DNA from: Actinomycetota bacterium
Lineage (GTDB): Bacteria; Actinomycetota; Acidimicrobiia; Spongiisociales; UBA4744
Assembly: GCA_013152275.1 (NCBI GenBank)
Contig: JAADGS010000045.1
Location: forward strand, 1 to 64,000
DNA: 64,000 nucleotides
Direction: 5' to 3'
Under the pieces are notes generated by a model. The model saw nothing but the letters and a program-made list of their open reading frames with translations, searched no databases and was not told the origin of the DNA. Below, piece by piece: positions 9,144 through 16,878 of the stretch. Numbering within the stretch: the stretch's first letter is position 1; every line of letters starts with the position of its first letter. The translations under genes and the position numbers were made by a program.

Positions 9144-9567
9144 GTCACCCTCCGTACGCTCAAGCGCATGCTCGCGCCCGAGCTGTCGCACAATACATCG
9201 AAAGGCTTCTGCAACCCGAAAAGAGACACTCGGTAATCAACCGGCAACGGACCCCTACACCGATACCTCGAAACACCCGAAACACTCAAACCGACCAACC
9301 CAGAATCTGAGCAAGAAAGCCGAACCGGGACACCTCCGATGCGGAGATCGCGATGTGCTGGGACCGGGGGAACCGTTCGCGGGCTGCGGCGGCGTGAGGT
9401 CGTGCCGCTGTGGCATTGGGGGTGTGATGCGGCCCCCTTCTCGTCAGCGCCTGCTACACGATGCGGGGCTGGGGTTGACGAGAGTGCGCGACAGGGTCCG
9501 GTCGTTGAGGGCACACGATCGGCCGAGAAGTGTTTGGCAGGGCTTGTATGATCGCCAGGAGGTTCGG
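9144..9567. other. Intergenic stretch
   Basis: Between divergent genes at 9143 and 9568. I see no supported coding frame. It presumably holds promoters for both neighbours, but no -10/-35 pair stands out. Confidence 0.35.
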
Positions 9568-10131
9568 ATGCGGCGTGTGATGGTGGGGCTGGTGCTGTTA
9601 CTGGCGGCCGGGTGTGCCCGGTTGCCGGTGGGTTCGGGACCTGTGTCGGCGTCGCGGGTGTCGGAGGTCACGGGGGAGTCGACGATTCCTCGGTGGCCTC
9701 CGGTGTCGTTGTTGCCGGATGAGTTCTTTCCGCGGCTGGTGGCGTGTCTGAACGATCACGGATACCCGGTGACGCTCGGGCCGAACTACACGATCACCGG
9801 AGGCGGGTTGATCGGGGATCGGGGGGCGTACAAGGAGATCAGAGAGGAGTGCATCCGCGATGTGGATCCGTCGTATTCGGAGGACCCGCCGCCGTTCACC
9901 CAGGAGCAGTTGGAGAGCCTGTACCGGTATCTGCAGGGGGTAGTGGCGTGTCTGGCCGGGTTGGGGTATCCGCAGGTAGAGATGCCATCGTTTGAGCGGT
10001 TCTCGACCGATCTACGGGGAAGGTTCGATCCGGTTTCGGCGCTCGTTGACGATTACGGGGTGTTTCCGTCCGATGCGGATATCGCAACGTGCCGTGACCA
10101 GGGTAAGCCGTCATGGTTCGTGGCGCCATAG
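9568..10131 (+). CDS. Cysteine-containing lipoprotein, paralogue B
   Basis: Predicted 187-residue exported lipoprotein with signal MRRVMVGLVLLLAAGC, lipobox LAAGC and lipidated Cys16. The mature domain repeats the pattern of paralogue A at 760-1506: a VACLNDHGYPV motif, then an E-C-I-R segment, then VACLAGLGYPQ, and a late ATCRDQG. The four spaced cysteines suggest two conserved disulfides. The ATG at 9568 follows CAGGAGG with a 5-base spacer, a strong start signal. A third, broken family member follows at 10301-10695. Presence of three members within 10 kb of accessory DNA suggests duplication and divergence, perhaps of an envelope or immunity-type function, but the sequence itself gives no function. 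Confidence 0.72.
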   Translation: MRRVMVGLVLLLAAGCARLPVGSGPVSASRVSEVTGESTIPRWPPVSLLPDEFFPRLVACLNDHGYPVTLGPNYTITGGGLIGDRGAYKEIREECIRDVDPSYSEDPPPFTQEQLESLYRYLQGVVACLAGLGYPQVEMPSFERFSTDLRGRFDPVSALVDDYGVFPSDADIATCRDQGKPSWFVAP

Positions 10132-10300
10132 GCGCTCACGCTGCAACAGGTTTGGACCTTGATCGTCGCCTGGGGTTTCCCGACTGGACCGTTGCGCAAA
10201 GAATACGACGACGTCCCGATGGGCCCTATCGGGAACCCATGCGTGGTGCGGCATCTGATCGTTGCCCCCGCGATCGTGAGAGCATGCTGATCGATGGGTC

Positions 10301-10695
10301 TACGGGTTCGACCTGGTTCTGCACGCCGACGGGCTCGGTGCGAACTGGGCAGCGTACCCAAAGAACAGAACTACCTCACGTTGGCGGTAGCCATTGCCTG
10401 TCGCGCCGGACTGCACATCCCCGATCGAGTTCCCCACACCGAGGAGGAGTGGGCGGAGATGCTCGCCTACGAGATCGCTCTACTGGATTGTGTGGCCGGT
10501 CTGGGCTATCCGGTGCCGTCGCCGCCGTCGTTGGATATGTACATCTAGTCGAATGGGAACTGGCCCGCCTGCGACCTGGTGCCAAACATCGTCGGTCCCG
10601 CATGGGAAGGGCTGGCGAGAACCTGCCCGCAGGGTCCCGTCGGTGAGCTCGGAGCCTGGGACCCGGGCGACCCGATCAGGCCGTACGAGCCGTAG
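10301..10695 (+). pseudogene. Cysteine-containing lipoprotein, paralogue C (broken)
   Basis: Third copy of the lipoprotein family, no longer intact. The frame starting near 10301 reads YGFDLVLHADGLGANWAAYP and then shifts by one base near 10360. The next frame reads PKEQNYLTLAVAIACRAGL and on to LDCVAGLGYPVPSPPSLDMYI. A TAG at 10546-10548 interrupts it, and the same frame then continues with plausible codons (NWPACDLVPNIVGPAW) to a TAG at 10693-10695. No signal peptide or start is seen. Motifs C-V-A-G-L-G-Y-P and S-L-D match paralogues A and B. Confidence 0.6.
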
Positions 10696-10797
10696 TCGGC
10701 AGGGTTTCCTCGCTCTTGTCAAGGTGGGCGTCGCTGTTCTCCTGGTTGGTCCGAGCCGCCGATCGGGAGCACGGCCGGGCAGTCCGACAAGAGGCAC

Positions 10798-10906
10798 CAC
10801 GACGTGCCCGGCACGGCCTGCCCTCGTAGAGACACGGGTCACGCGATGACCAGCCGTGTCTGCCACGCGTCGCGTGTACTTGGGTTGAAGTCCCCCTCCG
10901 ACACCG
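10798..10906 (+). pseudogene. Decayed class II tRNA-like sequence
   Basis: The 3' end reads like a long-variable-arm tRNA: hairpin CACGCG-T-CGCGTG, then ACTTGGG, a T-loop-like TTGAAGT, CCCCC and TCCGACACC. Upstream, AGACACGG (10830-10837) pairs with CCGTGTCT (10854-10861) where an anticodon arm would be, but the loop is enlarged, and no 5' acceptor strand pairs. The last 46 bases recur at 11726-11772. Confidence 0.35.
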
Positions 10907-10988
10907 TTGCCGGCTACACGCGCCCGGGACTCGACGAGGGCCCGGCTGTCGGTAGGCAGGAAGTCTCTCTCATGTGCTCGCCAAAGGT

Positions 10989-11020
10989 GTAGACGAACCA
11001 GTCTACGAGTTGGTGTACAC
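10989..11020 (+). promoter_or_regulatory. Candidate autoregulatory operator of the toxin-antitoxin pair
   Basis: Two palindromes lie directly before the antitoxin ATG: GTAGAC-6 nt-GTCTAC (10989-11006) and GTGTACAC (11013-11020), the latter ending 5 bases before the start codon. Ribbon-helix-helix antitoxins typically repress their own operon through such sites. Confidence 0.5.
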
Positions 11021-11025
11021 AGCCT

Positions 11026-11262
11026 ATGAGTACAACGATCAGAGTGAGCGAGAACACTCGCGATCGGTTCGCAAGGCTTGCGGATGCGACCGGGCGTCCG
11101 ATGACTCAGCTGCTTGATGAGGCTGCTGATGCGCTCGAGCGTCGTCTGTTCTTCGATCAGATGAGCAGGCGGTTCGAGGAACTCCGGCACGACGGGTCGG
11201 CGTGGGTCGAGATTGAAGCTGAGCGTGCCCTGGAGAACGGCGGTGCCGGTGACCAGTCCTGA
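11026..11262 (+). CDS. Ribbon-helix-helix antitoxin
   Basis: Predicted 78-residue antitoxin. The N-terminal beta strand STTIRVSENTRDRF and the following helices (ARLADATGRPMTQLLDEAADALERR) are typical of a CopG/RHH DNA-binding dimer. The C-terminal part, rich in Glu and Arg, should wrap the toxin. It would neutralise the MazF-type toxin encoded immediately downstream and repress the shared promoter. The ATG at 11026 sits next to palindromic operator-like DNA. Its stop codon overlaps the toxin ATG by one base, the usual tight coupling. The pair sits between two tRNA-like repeats in eroded accessory DNA, which is consistent with a maintenance module left from a mobile element. Confidence 0.8.
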   Translation: MSTTIRVSENTRDRFARLADATGRPMTQLLDEAADALERRLFFDQMSRRFEELRHDGSAWVEIEAERALENGGAGDQS

Positions 11263-11600
11263 TGACACCGCGCAGGGGTGAGGTCTGGCTGATTGACTCC
11301 GGTAAGCCGGTCGGGCGTGAACAGTCCGGGCGTCGCCCCGCCGTGGTGGTCTCCGCAGATGCACTCAACGAGGGTCCCGCCGGTGTGATCATGGTGGTTC
11401 CTTGCACCACCGCCCGTCGAGGACACCCGTCTCACATCGAGATCGAACCTGGGGACTCGAGTCTCGACGTGGTGAGCTACGCCAAATGCGAGGACCTCAA
11501 GTCGATCTCCGAGCAGCGGTTCACCACCCGCGTTGGGCAGGTCGGCCCCGATGCGATGTTTGGGATCGGTCGGGTGCTTCGTTTCCTCCTCGAACTCTGA
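11262..11600 (+). CDS. mazF: MazF/PemK-family endoribonuclease toxin
   Basis: Predicted 112-residue toxin that cleaves RNA when freed from its antitoxin. Family hallmarks are the start MTPRRGEVWLIDSG, then the strand GRRPAVVVSADALN, MVVPCTTARRG with the conserved Arg, and the C-terminal CEDLKSISEQRFTTRVG; length is normal for PemK/MazF. The ATG overlaps the antitoxin stop by one base. Key residues appear intact, so the toxin is probably active and the locus under selection despite surrounding decay. The cleavage sequence cannot be predicted from this alone. Confidence 0.85.
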   Translation: MTPRRGEVWLIDSGKPVGREQSGRRPAVVVSADALNEGPAGVIMVVPCTTARRGHPSHIEIEPGDSSLDVVSYAKCEDLKSISEQRFTTRVGQVGPDAMFGIGRVLRFLLEL

Positions 11601-12143
11601 CGCTGCCGGCCGGCACGCGGACCCGAACGTTCATCGCACAAGCAAAGACTCCGCCCCGCCAACACACTGCTGGTTCCAGGAGGCACCACCGACCGAGATC
11701 TCCTCATGCAGCGATCAACCATGCCTCTCACGGGTCGCGTGTACCTGGGATTGGGATCCCCCCTCCAGCACCAATGGTCCCAAGGGTTGTGGCCCTCAGG
11801 GCCGTTCCACGTTTGAGGTTTGAAGTGACGGATTGCAGCCAACATGCTGCCCGATGTATACACGCAAAAGGGCGAGACGGTATCGACGGATTTGGATCGG
11901 GGCATCCTCGCCGGGATCGACCGGAGGATCCTGTCTGGCGTCGGCAACGATGAACGCCAAGATGGTCAGGGTGTTGGTCGTAGCGGCGATGTGGTCGACA
12001 TGCCGGCCGCACTGCACGGTGTCTGTCGATGGGGAGCGAAGTCGTGGGATCGATCGGTCACGAGTTTGACACCATCGCCGGCCAGGACAAGGACGACAGG
12101 TCCGCGTTCAGCACCGAGCTGAAACGGAAGCTCGTCGCATACG
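11601..12143. other. Stretch without a supported gene
   Basis: No convincing coding frame. It contains the second copy of a tRNA-like repeat (11726-11772). The end of the stretch (about 12029-12140) may be the 5' part of the broken SEC-C gene that follows, in a shifted frame. Confidence 0.35.
11726..11772 (+). repeat. Second copy of tRNA-3'-end-like repeat
   Basis: About 38 of 46 positions match 10861-10905 after small gaps, including the shared core GTCGCGTGTAC and TCCCCCTCC. This copy ends CCAGCACCA like a tRNA 3' end. The two copies bracket the toxin-antitoxin genes in the same orientation. Confidence 0.45.
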
Positions 12144-12345
12144 GCAAGCGACCTCGACGCTCGAGATCGACGCCTCAACGACTGGGAACAGTCGCTCGGA
12201 GCACTCGAGTAGCGGCCGATCAGGAGGAGGCGATCACCGCTCGCCTCCACATCGGAGATCGGACGCAACGCGCAGTGCCCCTGCGGCTCCGGCTCGAAGC
12301 AGAAGCACTCTTGTGGCCTCGCCGGTCGCCGCGCGCGATGTCGGT
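12144..12345 (+). pseudogene. Broken SEC-C motif protein
   Basis: Reading from 12144, the frame gives LDARDRRLNDWEQSLGALE, a TAG at 12210-12212, then an open stretch containing IGRNAQCPCGSGSKQKHSCGLAGR, a complete SEC-C motif (12258-12329). It parallels the end of the intact protein at 64-669, including the Asp/Arg-rich helix before the motif. The upstream half is in another frame, so at least one frameshift is also present. Its tail runs into the 3' end of the convergent tatD gene. Confidence 0.6.
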
Positions 12346-13124
12346 CACGCGTCAAGCTGAGCCAGCCAGGGTCTCAGATGGTCGTCGCTCTCGATGAGTC
12401 GGGTCATGTTCGTGCGAATGGTCGTCACGAGTTCGCTTCGCGCCACGCCTCGGACATCAGAGAGCTTGTCAACGATCTCACCGATGAGGGCGGGGTATCC
12501 CGTGTCACCGGTCAGCCACCGTAGACCGCCGGGGTTGTCGGTTTCGGTCAGCAACTGCTCCGCGGGTATCGCGCGTGCAACGTCTCGCACGTGATCTGAA
12601 TGCAGTACTTCGACTCCGACACTGAACATGAGGCCTGTCTCGATCAGCCGGCCCAGGACATCGAGCGGCCCGGAATACCAGTGGATGATTCCTCGGTCGA
12701 CGCCGTACCGTACAAGCAGGTCGGTAGTGTCTTGTTCGGCGCCGGCACAGTGAACGCTGATTACCTTGTCCTGGTCTCGGGCGAGGCGGAGCAACCTTTC
12801 AAAAACCTGCCGTTGGGCCGGGTAGAGGCTCTGATCTGTGACGAAGCGGTAGTCGAGCCCTATCTCTCCGATCATCGGACTGCGTTCGGCAAACTCGTCG
12901 AGATCATCAATCGAGTCAGCGTATCTGGGTGCCTCCCAAGGCTGTATTCCGAAGGAAGGCACCACGAATTCTGACCGTGCTGCGATCTTCTCCGTTCTGA
13001 CAAACGAAGGGACGTCGATCGAAACGCCGAGCGTGAGAATCCGTTGACGCTCAATCGTGTCGAGAACTTCGACGAGTTCCTCGTCGCCGTACTTGTCGAC
13101 ATGCGAATGAGCATCGACGTACAT
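12345..13124 (-). CDS. tatD: TatD-family metal-dependent hydrolase
   Basis: Predicted 259-residue TIM-barrel hydrolase of the amidohydrolase superfamily. The metal ligands are in place: HSH (His6, His8), Glu87 in GEIGLDY, His125 in SVHCAG, His149 in IIHWYSG and Asp196 in TETDNP. TatD proteins are 3'-5' DNA/RNA exonucleases or phosphotriesterase-like enzymes; this one is slightly divergent (IHWYSG rather than IHCFSG), so substrate may differ. The ATG at 13124 has CTGGAG upstream. It follows a small coiled-coil gene by 110 bases on the same strand. Despite its neighbours it appears intact. Confidence 0.85.
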   Translation of the reverse strand: MYVDAHSHVDKYGDEELVEVLDTIERQRILTLGVSIDVPSFVRTEKIAARSEFVVPSFGIQPWEAPRYADSIDDLDEFAERSPMIGEIGLDYRFVTDQSLYPAQRQVFERLLRLARDQDKVISVHCAGAEQDTTDLLVRYGVDRGIIHWYSGPLDVLGRLIETGLMFSVGVEVLHSDHVRDVARAIPAEQLLTETDNPGGLRWLTGDTGYPALIGEIVDKLSDVRGVARSELVTTIRTNMTRLIESDDHLRPWLAQLDA

Positions 13125-13233
13125 GCGTTCTCCAGAGCGAAACGATCCGCCGCAACCCTACCTGTTCCCCCCATCCTCACGTGCGAGCGGTGCTACCGAA
13201 GGAAGGAGCACCTCGGCGTGCATCGAGAGCCGC

Positions 13234-13464
13234 TCAGTGGGGGTGTTCCTCATCACGCTCAGCGTCACGCTGCACACGCTCCTCCTTGCGTCGGAGGTCG
13301 GCCTGCACACGCTCCTCCTTGCGTCGGAGGTCGGCTTGCACGCGTTCCTCCTTGCGTCGGAGGTCGGCTTCCTCGCGTTCCTCCATGCGTTCGCGCTCGT
13401 AGCGCTCGTTGTCCTCTTTGCGTTCGCGCTCGTGGCGCTCCGCACTTTCCTCATCGGTTTCCAT
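13234..13464 (-). CDS. Arg/Glu-rich coiled-coil protein with 11-residue repeats
   Basis: Predicted 76-residue protein, almost entirely charged (Glu, Arg, Lys, Asp). After METDEESAERHERERK it contains three copies of VQADLRRKEER, each encoded by a 33-bp tandem repeat. An 11-residue period favours a right-handed coiled coil or a stable single alpha helix. The ATG at 13464 has GGAGCG upstream. Without the repeats it would be tiny, and copy number may vary between strains. It could be co-transcribed with tatD. Function unknown. The opposite strand also reads open but as an implausible hydrophobic repeat. Confidence 0.55.
   Translation of the reverse strand: METDEESAERHERERKEDNERYERERMEEREEADLRRKEERVQADLRRKEERVQADLRRKEERVQRDAERDEEHPH
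13271..13369 (-). repeat. 33-bp tandem repeat, three copies
   Basis: Copies at 13271-13303, 13304-13336 and 13337-13369, differing at only a few positions, with a partial fourth after 13370. They encode the 11-residue repeats of the coiled-coil protein. Confidence 0.9.
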
Positions 13465-14038
13465 GCCACGCTCCAGCGCTCGAGTATCCGCGTTTCCTCG
13501 CCTGTGAGGGTATCGCATTTGAGAGCCGCCGTCGCCGCAGCGAAGTCGTGCCCACGGACGTGCGCATGTCGTGCGGATCGTGTTCGACCATGAGGGCGAC
13601 TCTGGCTCGCAGGGGGCGACGATCCGTTCGATCGTGGAAGGCCTCCTGGAACCATCCAGCCACGTCCAAGCCACGGTGCGGCGTGAACTCTTGCCGGGGG
13701 AGTGGCTCCTGGCGCGACAGGGTGAGGTCCCCGACAGACAGAGGTCCCCGACAGACAACGGTCGCATAGGGAGCATTCCTGAAACGACTCAGGGGAGCAA
13801 GTGCTTCCGACGCCGTAGCCGACCATAGGCGGCCGGAACTCGACAAGGACCGGCAGTCCTGATGGCAGCCGACCTCGCTTCCCATCTCTTCGTGGACGGC
13901 GGCGAGCAAATCCTCGTCCACGGCTGCTTCTTTGCCGCCGCACGGCCGGACTTGGCCTTGGGACTCCGGGTCGGCACCTTCGCTGAGAGTGAACTCGGGA
14001 TCGGGTCTTGCCGGTTCCCGGGTTGACCAGCCGGCTGT
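13465..14038. other. Stretch without a supported gene
   Basis: Minus-strand frames are open in places but show no start site or family. A 17-bp tandem duplication (GAGGTCCCCGACAGACA) occupies 13724-13757. The stretch probably includes the promoter of the coiled-coil/tatD pair. Confidence 0.35.
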
Positions 14039-15784
14039 CTATCTGTACATCGCGTCGATCTCGGCGGCGTAGTGATCTCTTATCACCTTGCGTCTCACCT
14101 TGAGGGTGGGCGTGAGCTCGCCGCGCTCGATCGAGAAGGGTTCCTCGAGGATTGTGAACCTCTTGATCTGCCGTACTCGGGCAAGGTTCTGGTTCGCCTC
14201 GTCGATCGCCGCCTGGACGGCGCGCTCGACCGCGGCGTCGTCGAGGCCCATCTCCTCGACGGCTTCCGCGTCGAGTGATACCAGGACGGTGAGATAGGGC
14301 CTCAGGTCCCCGATCACGATGGCGTCGCCGATGATCGGAGCCGTTTTCAGCTCGACCTCGATGAGCGATGGGGTTACATTCTCACCGCCCGAGGTGATGA
14401 TGATGTCCTTCTTGCGATCGGTGATGAAGAGGAATCCGTCATCGTCGATATATCCGACATCGCCGGTGCGGAGAAAGCCGTCCTCGCTCAACGCCTCTGC
14501 CGTCGCCTCCGGATTCTTCAAGTACCCGAGGAAGTTGTTTGGGCCGCGGGTCAGGATCTCGCCGTCTTCGGCGATCTTCAGTTCGACCTTCGGGAGGGCA
14601 GTACCCACCGACCCGAAGCGGTTGTTGGTGGGACGGTTGAACGCACACAGACCCGTGCACTCGGACAGACCGTAGACGTTGAGAATCTGCAGCCCGAGGC
14701 CTGCGAAGAACTCGGGGATCGAGATCGAGAGCGGCGCAGCGGCCGAGAACGCGAACCGAGCCTGATCGAGACCCATCGCCCCCTTCGCCTTCGAGTAGAC
14801 GAGCTTGTCGAACAGCCTGTACTGCAGGCCGAGCCACGCACCCGGTGTCTGCCCCCGGTTGATGGCGTCGACATGCCGTCTCCCGACGGTCAACGCCCGG
14901 TCTACGAGCACCTTTTTCGCGCCGGCAGCGCTACTCACTGCTTCATTCACGCCGGCGTAGAACTTCTCCCAAACCCGTGGCACCGCAAAGAACACCGTTG
15001 GGCGGACTTCTTTGATGGTTTCTGCGAGGCGTCTGATGTCCGTCTCGTAGTAGACCATGTGACCACTCACCGCCGGTGTGATGAGGGTTATGACTTGCTC
15101 GGCGATGTGCGAAAGGGGGAGATAGGAGATCACCCGGTCCTCGGGACCCACCGGGACGATGTCGATGAGGACTCTGGCCATGTATGCCAGAGCCTCATGG
15201 GGCAGCACGACCGCCTTTGGAGGTCCGGTGGTGCCCGACGTGTAGATGAGGGTCCCTCCGTCGCGCGGGCCGAGAGCGTCGAGCCTGGTGTCGACGGTGT
15301 CATCGGAGATATCGCGGCCGCCTGCGACGAACTCGTCCCAGGTCAGGACGCCTTCTACACCGACCGCGTCGTCGCTCATGAGCACGATGTGATGCAGACC
15401 CGGCAGCTCGGAGCGCTTGACCAGGATCTTGTCCAGCTGCTCCAGATTCTGAACGAGGACCACAGGCGACTCGGAATGGTCGATGACGTACGCGCACTCC
15501 TTCGGCGTGTTGGTTGCGTAGATTCCTGCGGGCATCGCACCGATTGCCATGGCGGCGACGTCGAAGACGACCCACTCGGGCTGGTTGGTCCCGAGGATGG
15601 ACACCGGCATGCCGGGTTCGACACCGAGCGCGATCAGTCCCTTCGCGGCGTCACGAATCTGAGACGCGTACTCGGTCCAGCTCGTTGTCACCCAACGATC
15701 GCCGTCGCGCACGGCGTACGCGGGCAGGGCGCCCCGCTCGGTTCCGGTTGCCAGGATCTTGTGGACAATGCTCTCGAACGCCAC
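14039..15784 (-). CDS. Long-chain acyl-CoA synthetase (AMP-forming)
   Basis: Predicted 581-residue enzyme that activates fatty acids with ATP and CoA via an acyl-adenylate. It has the A3 loop YTSGTTGPPKA (181-191), the A5-like region NVYGLSECTG, and the A7-A8 region TGDVGYIDDDGFLFITDRKKD with the hinge, followed by a normal C-terminal subdomain (LTPTLKVRRKVI). Length and motifs fit the FadD15/long-chain ligase group. The GTG at 15784 was chosen because AAGGAGG lies 5 bases upstream; the longer frame to 16036 lacks coding character. It has no partner genes nearby and probably serves lipid turnover or beta-oxidation. Confidence 0.88.
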   Translation of the reverse strand: MAFESIVHKILATGTERGALPAYAVRDGDRWVTTSWTEYASQIRDAAKGLIALGVEPGMPVSILGTNQPEWVVFDVAAMAIGAMPAGIYATNTPKECAYVIDHSESPVVLVQNLEQLDKILVKRSELPGLHHIVLMSDDAVGVEGVLTWDEFVAGGRDISDDTVDTRLDALGPRDGGTLIYTSGTTGPPKAVVLPHEALAYMARVLIDIVPVGPEDRVISYLPLSHIAEQVITLITPAVSGHMVYYETDIRRLAETIKEVRPTVFFAVPRVWEKFYAGVNEAVSSAAGAKKVLVDRALTVGRRHVDAINRGQTPGAWLGLQYRLFDKLVYSKAKGAMGLDQARFAFSAAAPLSISIPEFFAGLGLQILNVYGLSECTGLCAFNRPTNNRFGSVGTALPKVELKIAEDGEILTRGPNNFLGYLKNPEATAEALSEDGFLRTGDVGYIDDDGFLFITDRKKDIIITSGGENVTPSLIEVELKTAPIIGDAIVIGDLRPYLTVLVSLDAEAVEEMGLDDAAVERAVQAAIDEANQNLARVRQIKRFTILEEPFSIERGELTPTLKVRRKVIRDHYAAEIDAMYR

Positions 15785-16159
15785 AGCGGCCTCCTTGCGT
15801 TCGTGGGCGGACACCAATAACACTACGCGTCCACCACCGGCCGGTCGCGCGTTTTGGAGGTCATCGAAAGAATTGGCCGAGTAGCCGCACGTTGAGGTTG
15901 TCGACGATCCGGGGGTCCGCATTCTTGTCACGCATTCCACCCATTCCGGGTCCTGTACGCGCGCGTTGGCCACCTTCGGATCGTCGTGCACGGCAGCGCT
16001 CCATTCTGCAACCCGCGCCCGCTCTTGCGATGGCAAATACCTGCATTCTCCCTGCCTGCAAACGCCACCGAGTTGTTCTGCTCGAGATCGCGGCCAAGGC
16101 AGGTCGGCTGTTCACGAATGACTTCTCCACGATGACGCCGCCGACAACGAGATACCTAC
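15785..16159. other. Intergenic stretch between divergent units
   Basis: Separates the acyl-CoA ligase from the Rnf-like operon. No supported gene is seen. The right end carries the operon promoter. Confidence 0.4.
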
Positions 16160-16189
16160 TTGACATTCCAGGCGACTGGAAGGAATAAG
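16160..16189 (+). promoter_or_regulatory. Candidate promoter of the Rnf-like operon
   Basis: A perfect TTGACA (16160-16165), an 18-base spacer and AATAAG (16184-16189). This is the clearest -35 box in the window and lies directly upstream of the operon. Confidence 0.5.
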
Positions 16190-16236
16190 GTGTGGGCATC
16201 GTGCAGATCCGATCGACTTTCTGGAGGACTTCGTTC

Positions 16237-16281
16237 ATGAGTTGGCGCTTCTATGGCGAGGCATGGTCCGTGGCATGGTGA
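16237..16281 (+). CDS. Possible 14-residue leader peptide
   Basis: ATG at 16237, preceded by TGGAGGA at a good distance, encodes MSWRFYGEAWSVAW and stops at 16279-16281, overlapping the likely ATG (16275) of the next gene by seven bases. It has the best ribosome binding site in the leader, so it may couple translation into the membrane-protein gene. It contains three Trp codons, but no attenuator hairpins are evident. Confidence 0.3.
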   Translation: MSWRFYGEAWSVAW

Positions 16282-16877
16282 ATGCGGAAATGGAGAGCTC
16301 CAGCAGTGAGACCACGATGCAGTCTCAGCGGCTTCTGCGTGCCCCACTGCGCGTCGGCATCGTGTTCACGCTCCTTGTTCTCGGTCTCAACCTGGGTGCA
16401 AACCTCATGATCGGTGGCTTTGAACCGCAGATCCACGAGCTGTTCCTGCGCGGCGTATCGTCGCAAGCCCTCGTACCACCGACCAATGAGCCACAATTCG
16501 CCGAGATGCCCCCGCCGAAGACCGACGCGGATGTGGCACATATGGCATTCGAGGTCGTGCTCACCGATTTCTTCCCGCAGAGTCTCTACAACACGGTCTA
16601 CGTCTTCCTCATCAGTCTCTTCGCGGCAAATGCCCCGCTCATCGGTGATCATGAACGACGGGTCATTACCTGGATGGTGGGTGTGGGCGGCCTCACCTTC
16701 GCCACTGTGTTCCTGGTCACCGCACTTCTCACCCCCACCTTTGGGCCCGCGGGCCACCAGATCGCCCGCACCTGGCTTTTCCCCATCCCCGCGCTGATGA
16801 TCGCGGGTGCGTTTACCTGGACGATCTTCGCCCACATCGCCGGCCTGTTCGCCCCGAGCCCGAAGACTGCCGGTTGA
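16275..16877 (+). CDS. Four-helix membrane protein at head of Rnf-like operon
   Basis: Predicted 200-residue integral membrane protein. Helices: VGIVFTLLVLGLNLGANLMIG near the N-terminus, SLYNTVYVFLISLFAANAPL, MVGVGGLTFATVFLVTALL and LFPIPALMIAGAFTWTIF, with an outward loop of about 60 residues rich in Pro and Thr after the first helix. It does not resemble RnfA, RnfE, RnfB or RnfG. The start is uncertain: ATG 16275 is favoured by overlap with the short upstream frame, but TTG 16242 and ATG 16290 are possible. It is one base from rnfC, so it is probably a partner subunit of a redox complex with RnfC and RnfD. Not recognised. Confidence 0.6.
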   Translation: MVNAEMESSSSETTMQSQRLLRAPLRVGIVFTLLVLGLNLGANLMIGGFEPQIHELFLRGVSSQALVPPTNEPQFAEMPPPKTDADVAHMAFEVVLTDFFPQSLYNTVYVFLISLFAANAPLIGDHERRVITWMVGVGGLTFATVFLVTALLTPTFGPAGHQIARTWLFPIPALMIAGAFTWTIFAHIAGLFAPSPKTAG

Positions 16878-16878
16878 C

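Noticed and set aside
13123-13593. Plus-strand open frame with hydrophobic repeats (LHTLLLASEVG)
   Set aside because: It is the complement of the 33-bp repeat. The minus-strand reading gives a sensible charged helix with a ribosome binding site; the plus reading overlaps the tatD promoter and lacks a start signal.
16237-16281. trp-type attenuator leader
   Set aside because: Three Trp codons are present but scattered, there are no alternative hairpins or terminator, and the operon has no link with tryptophan.
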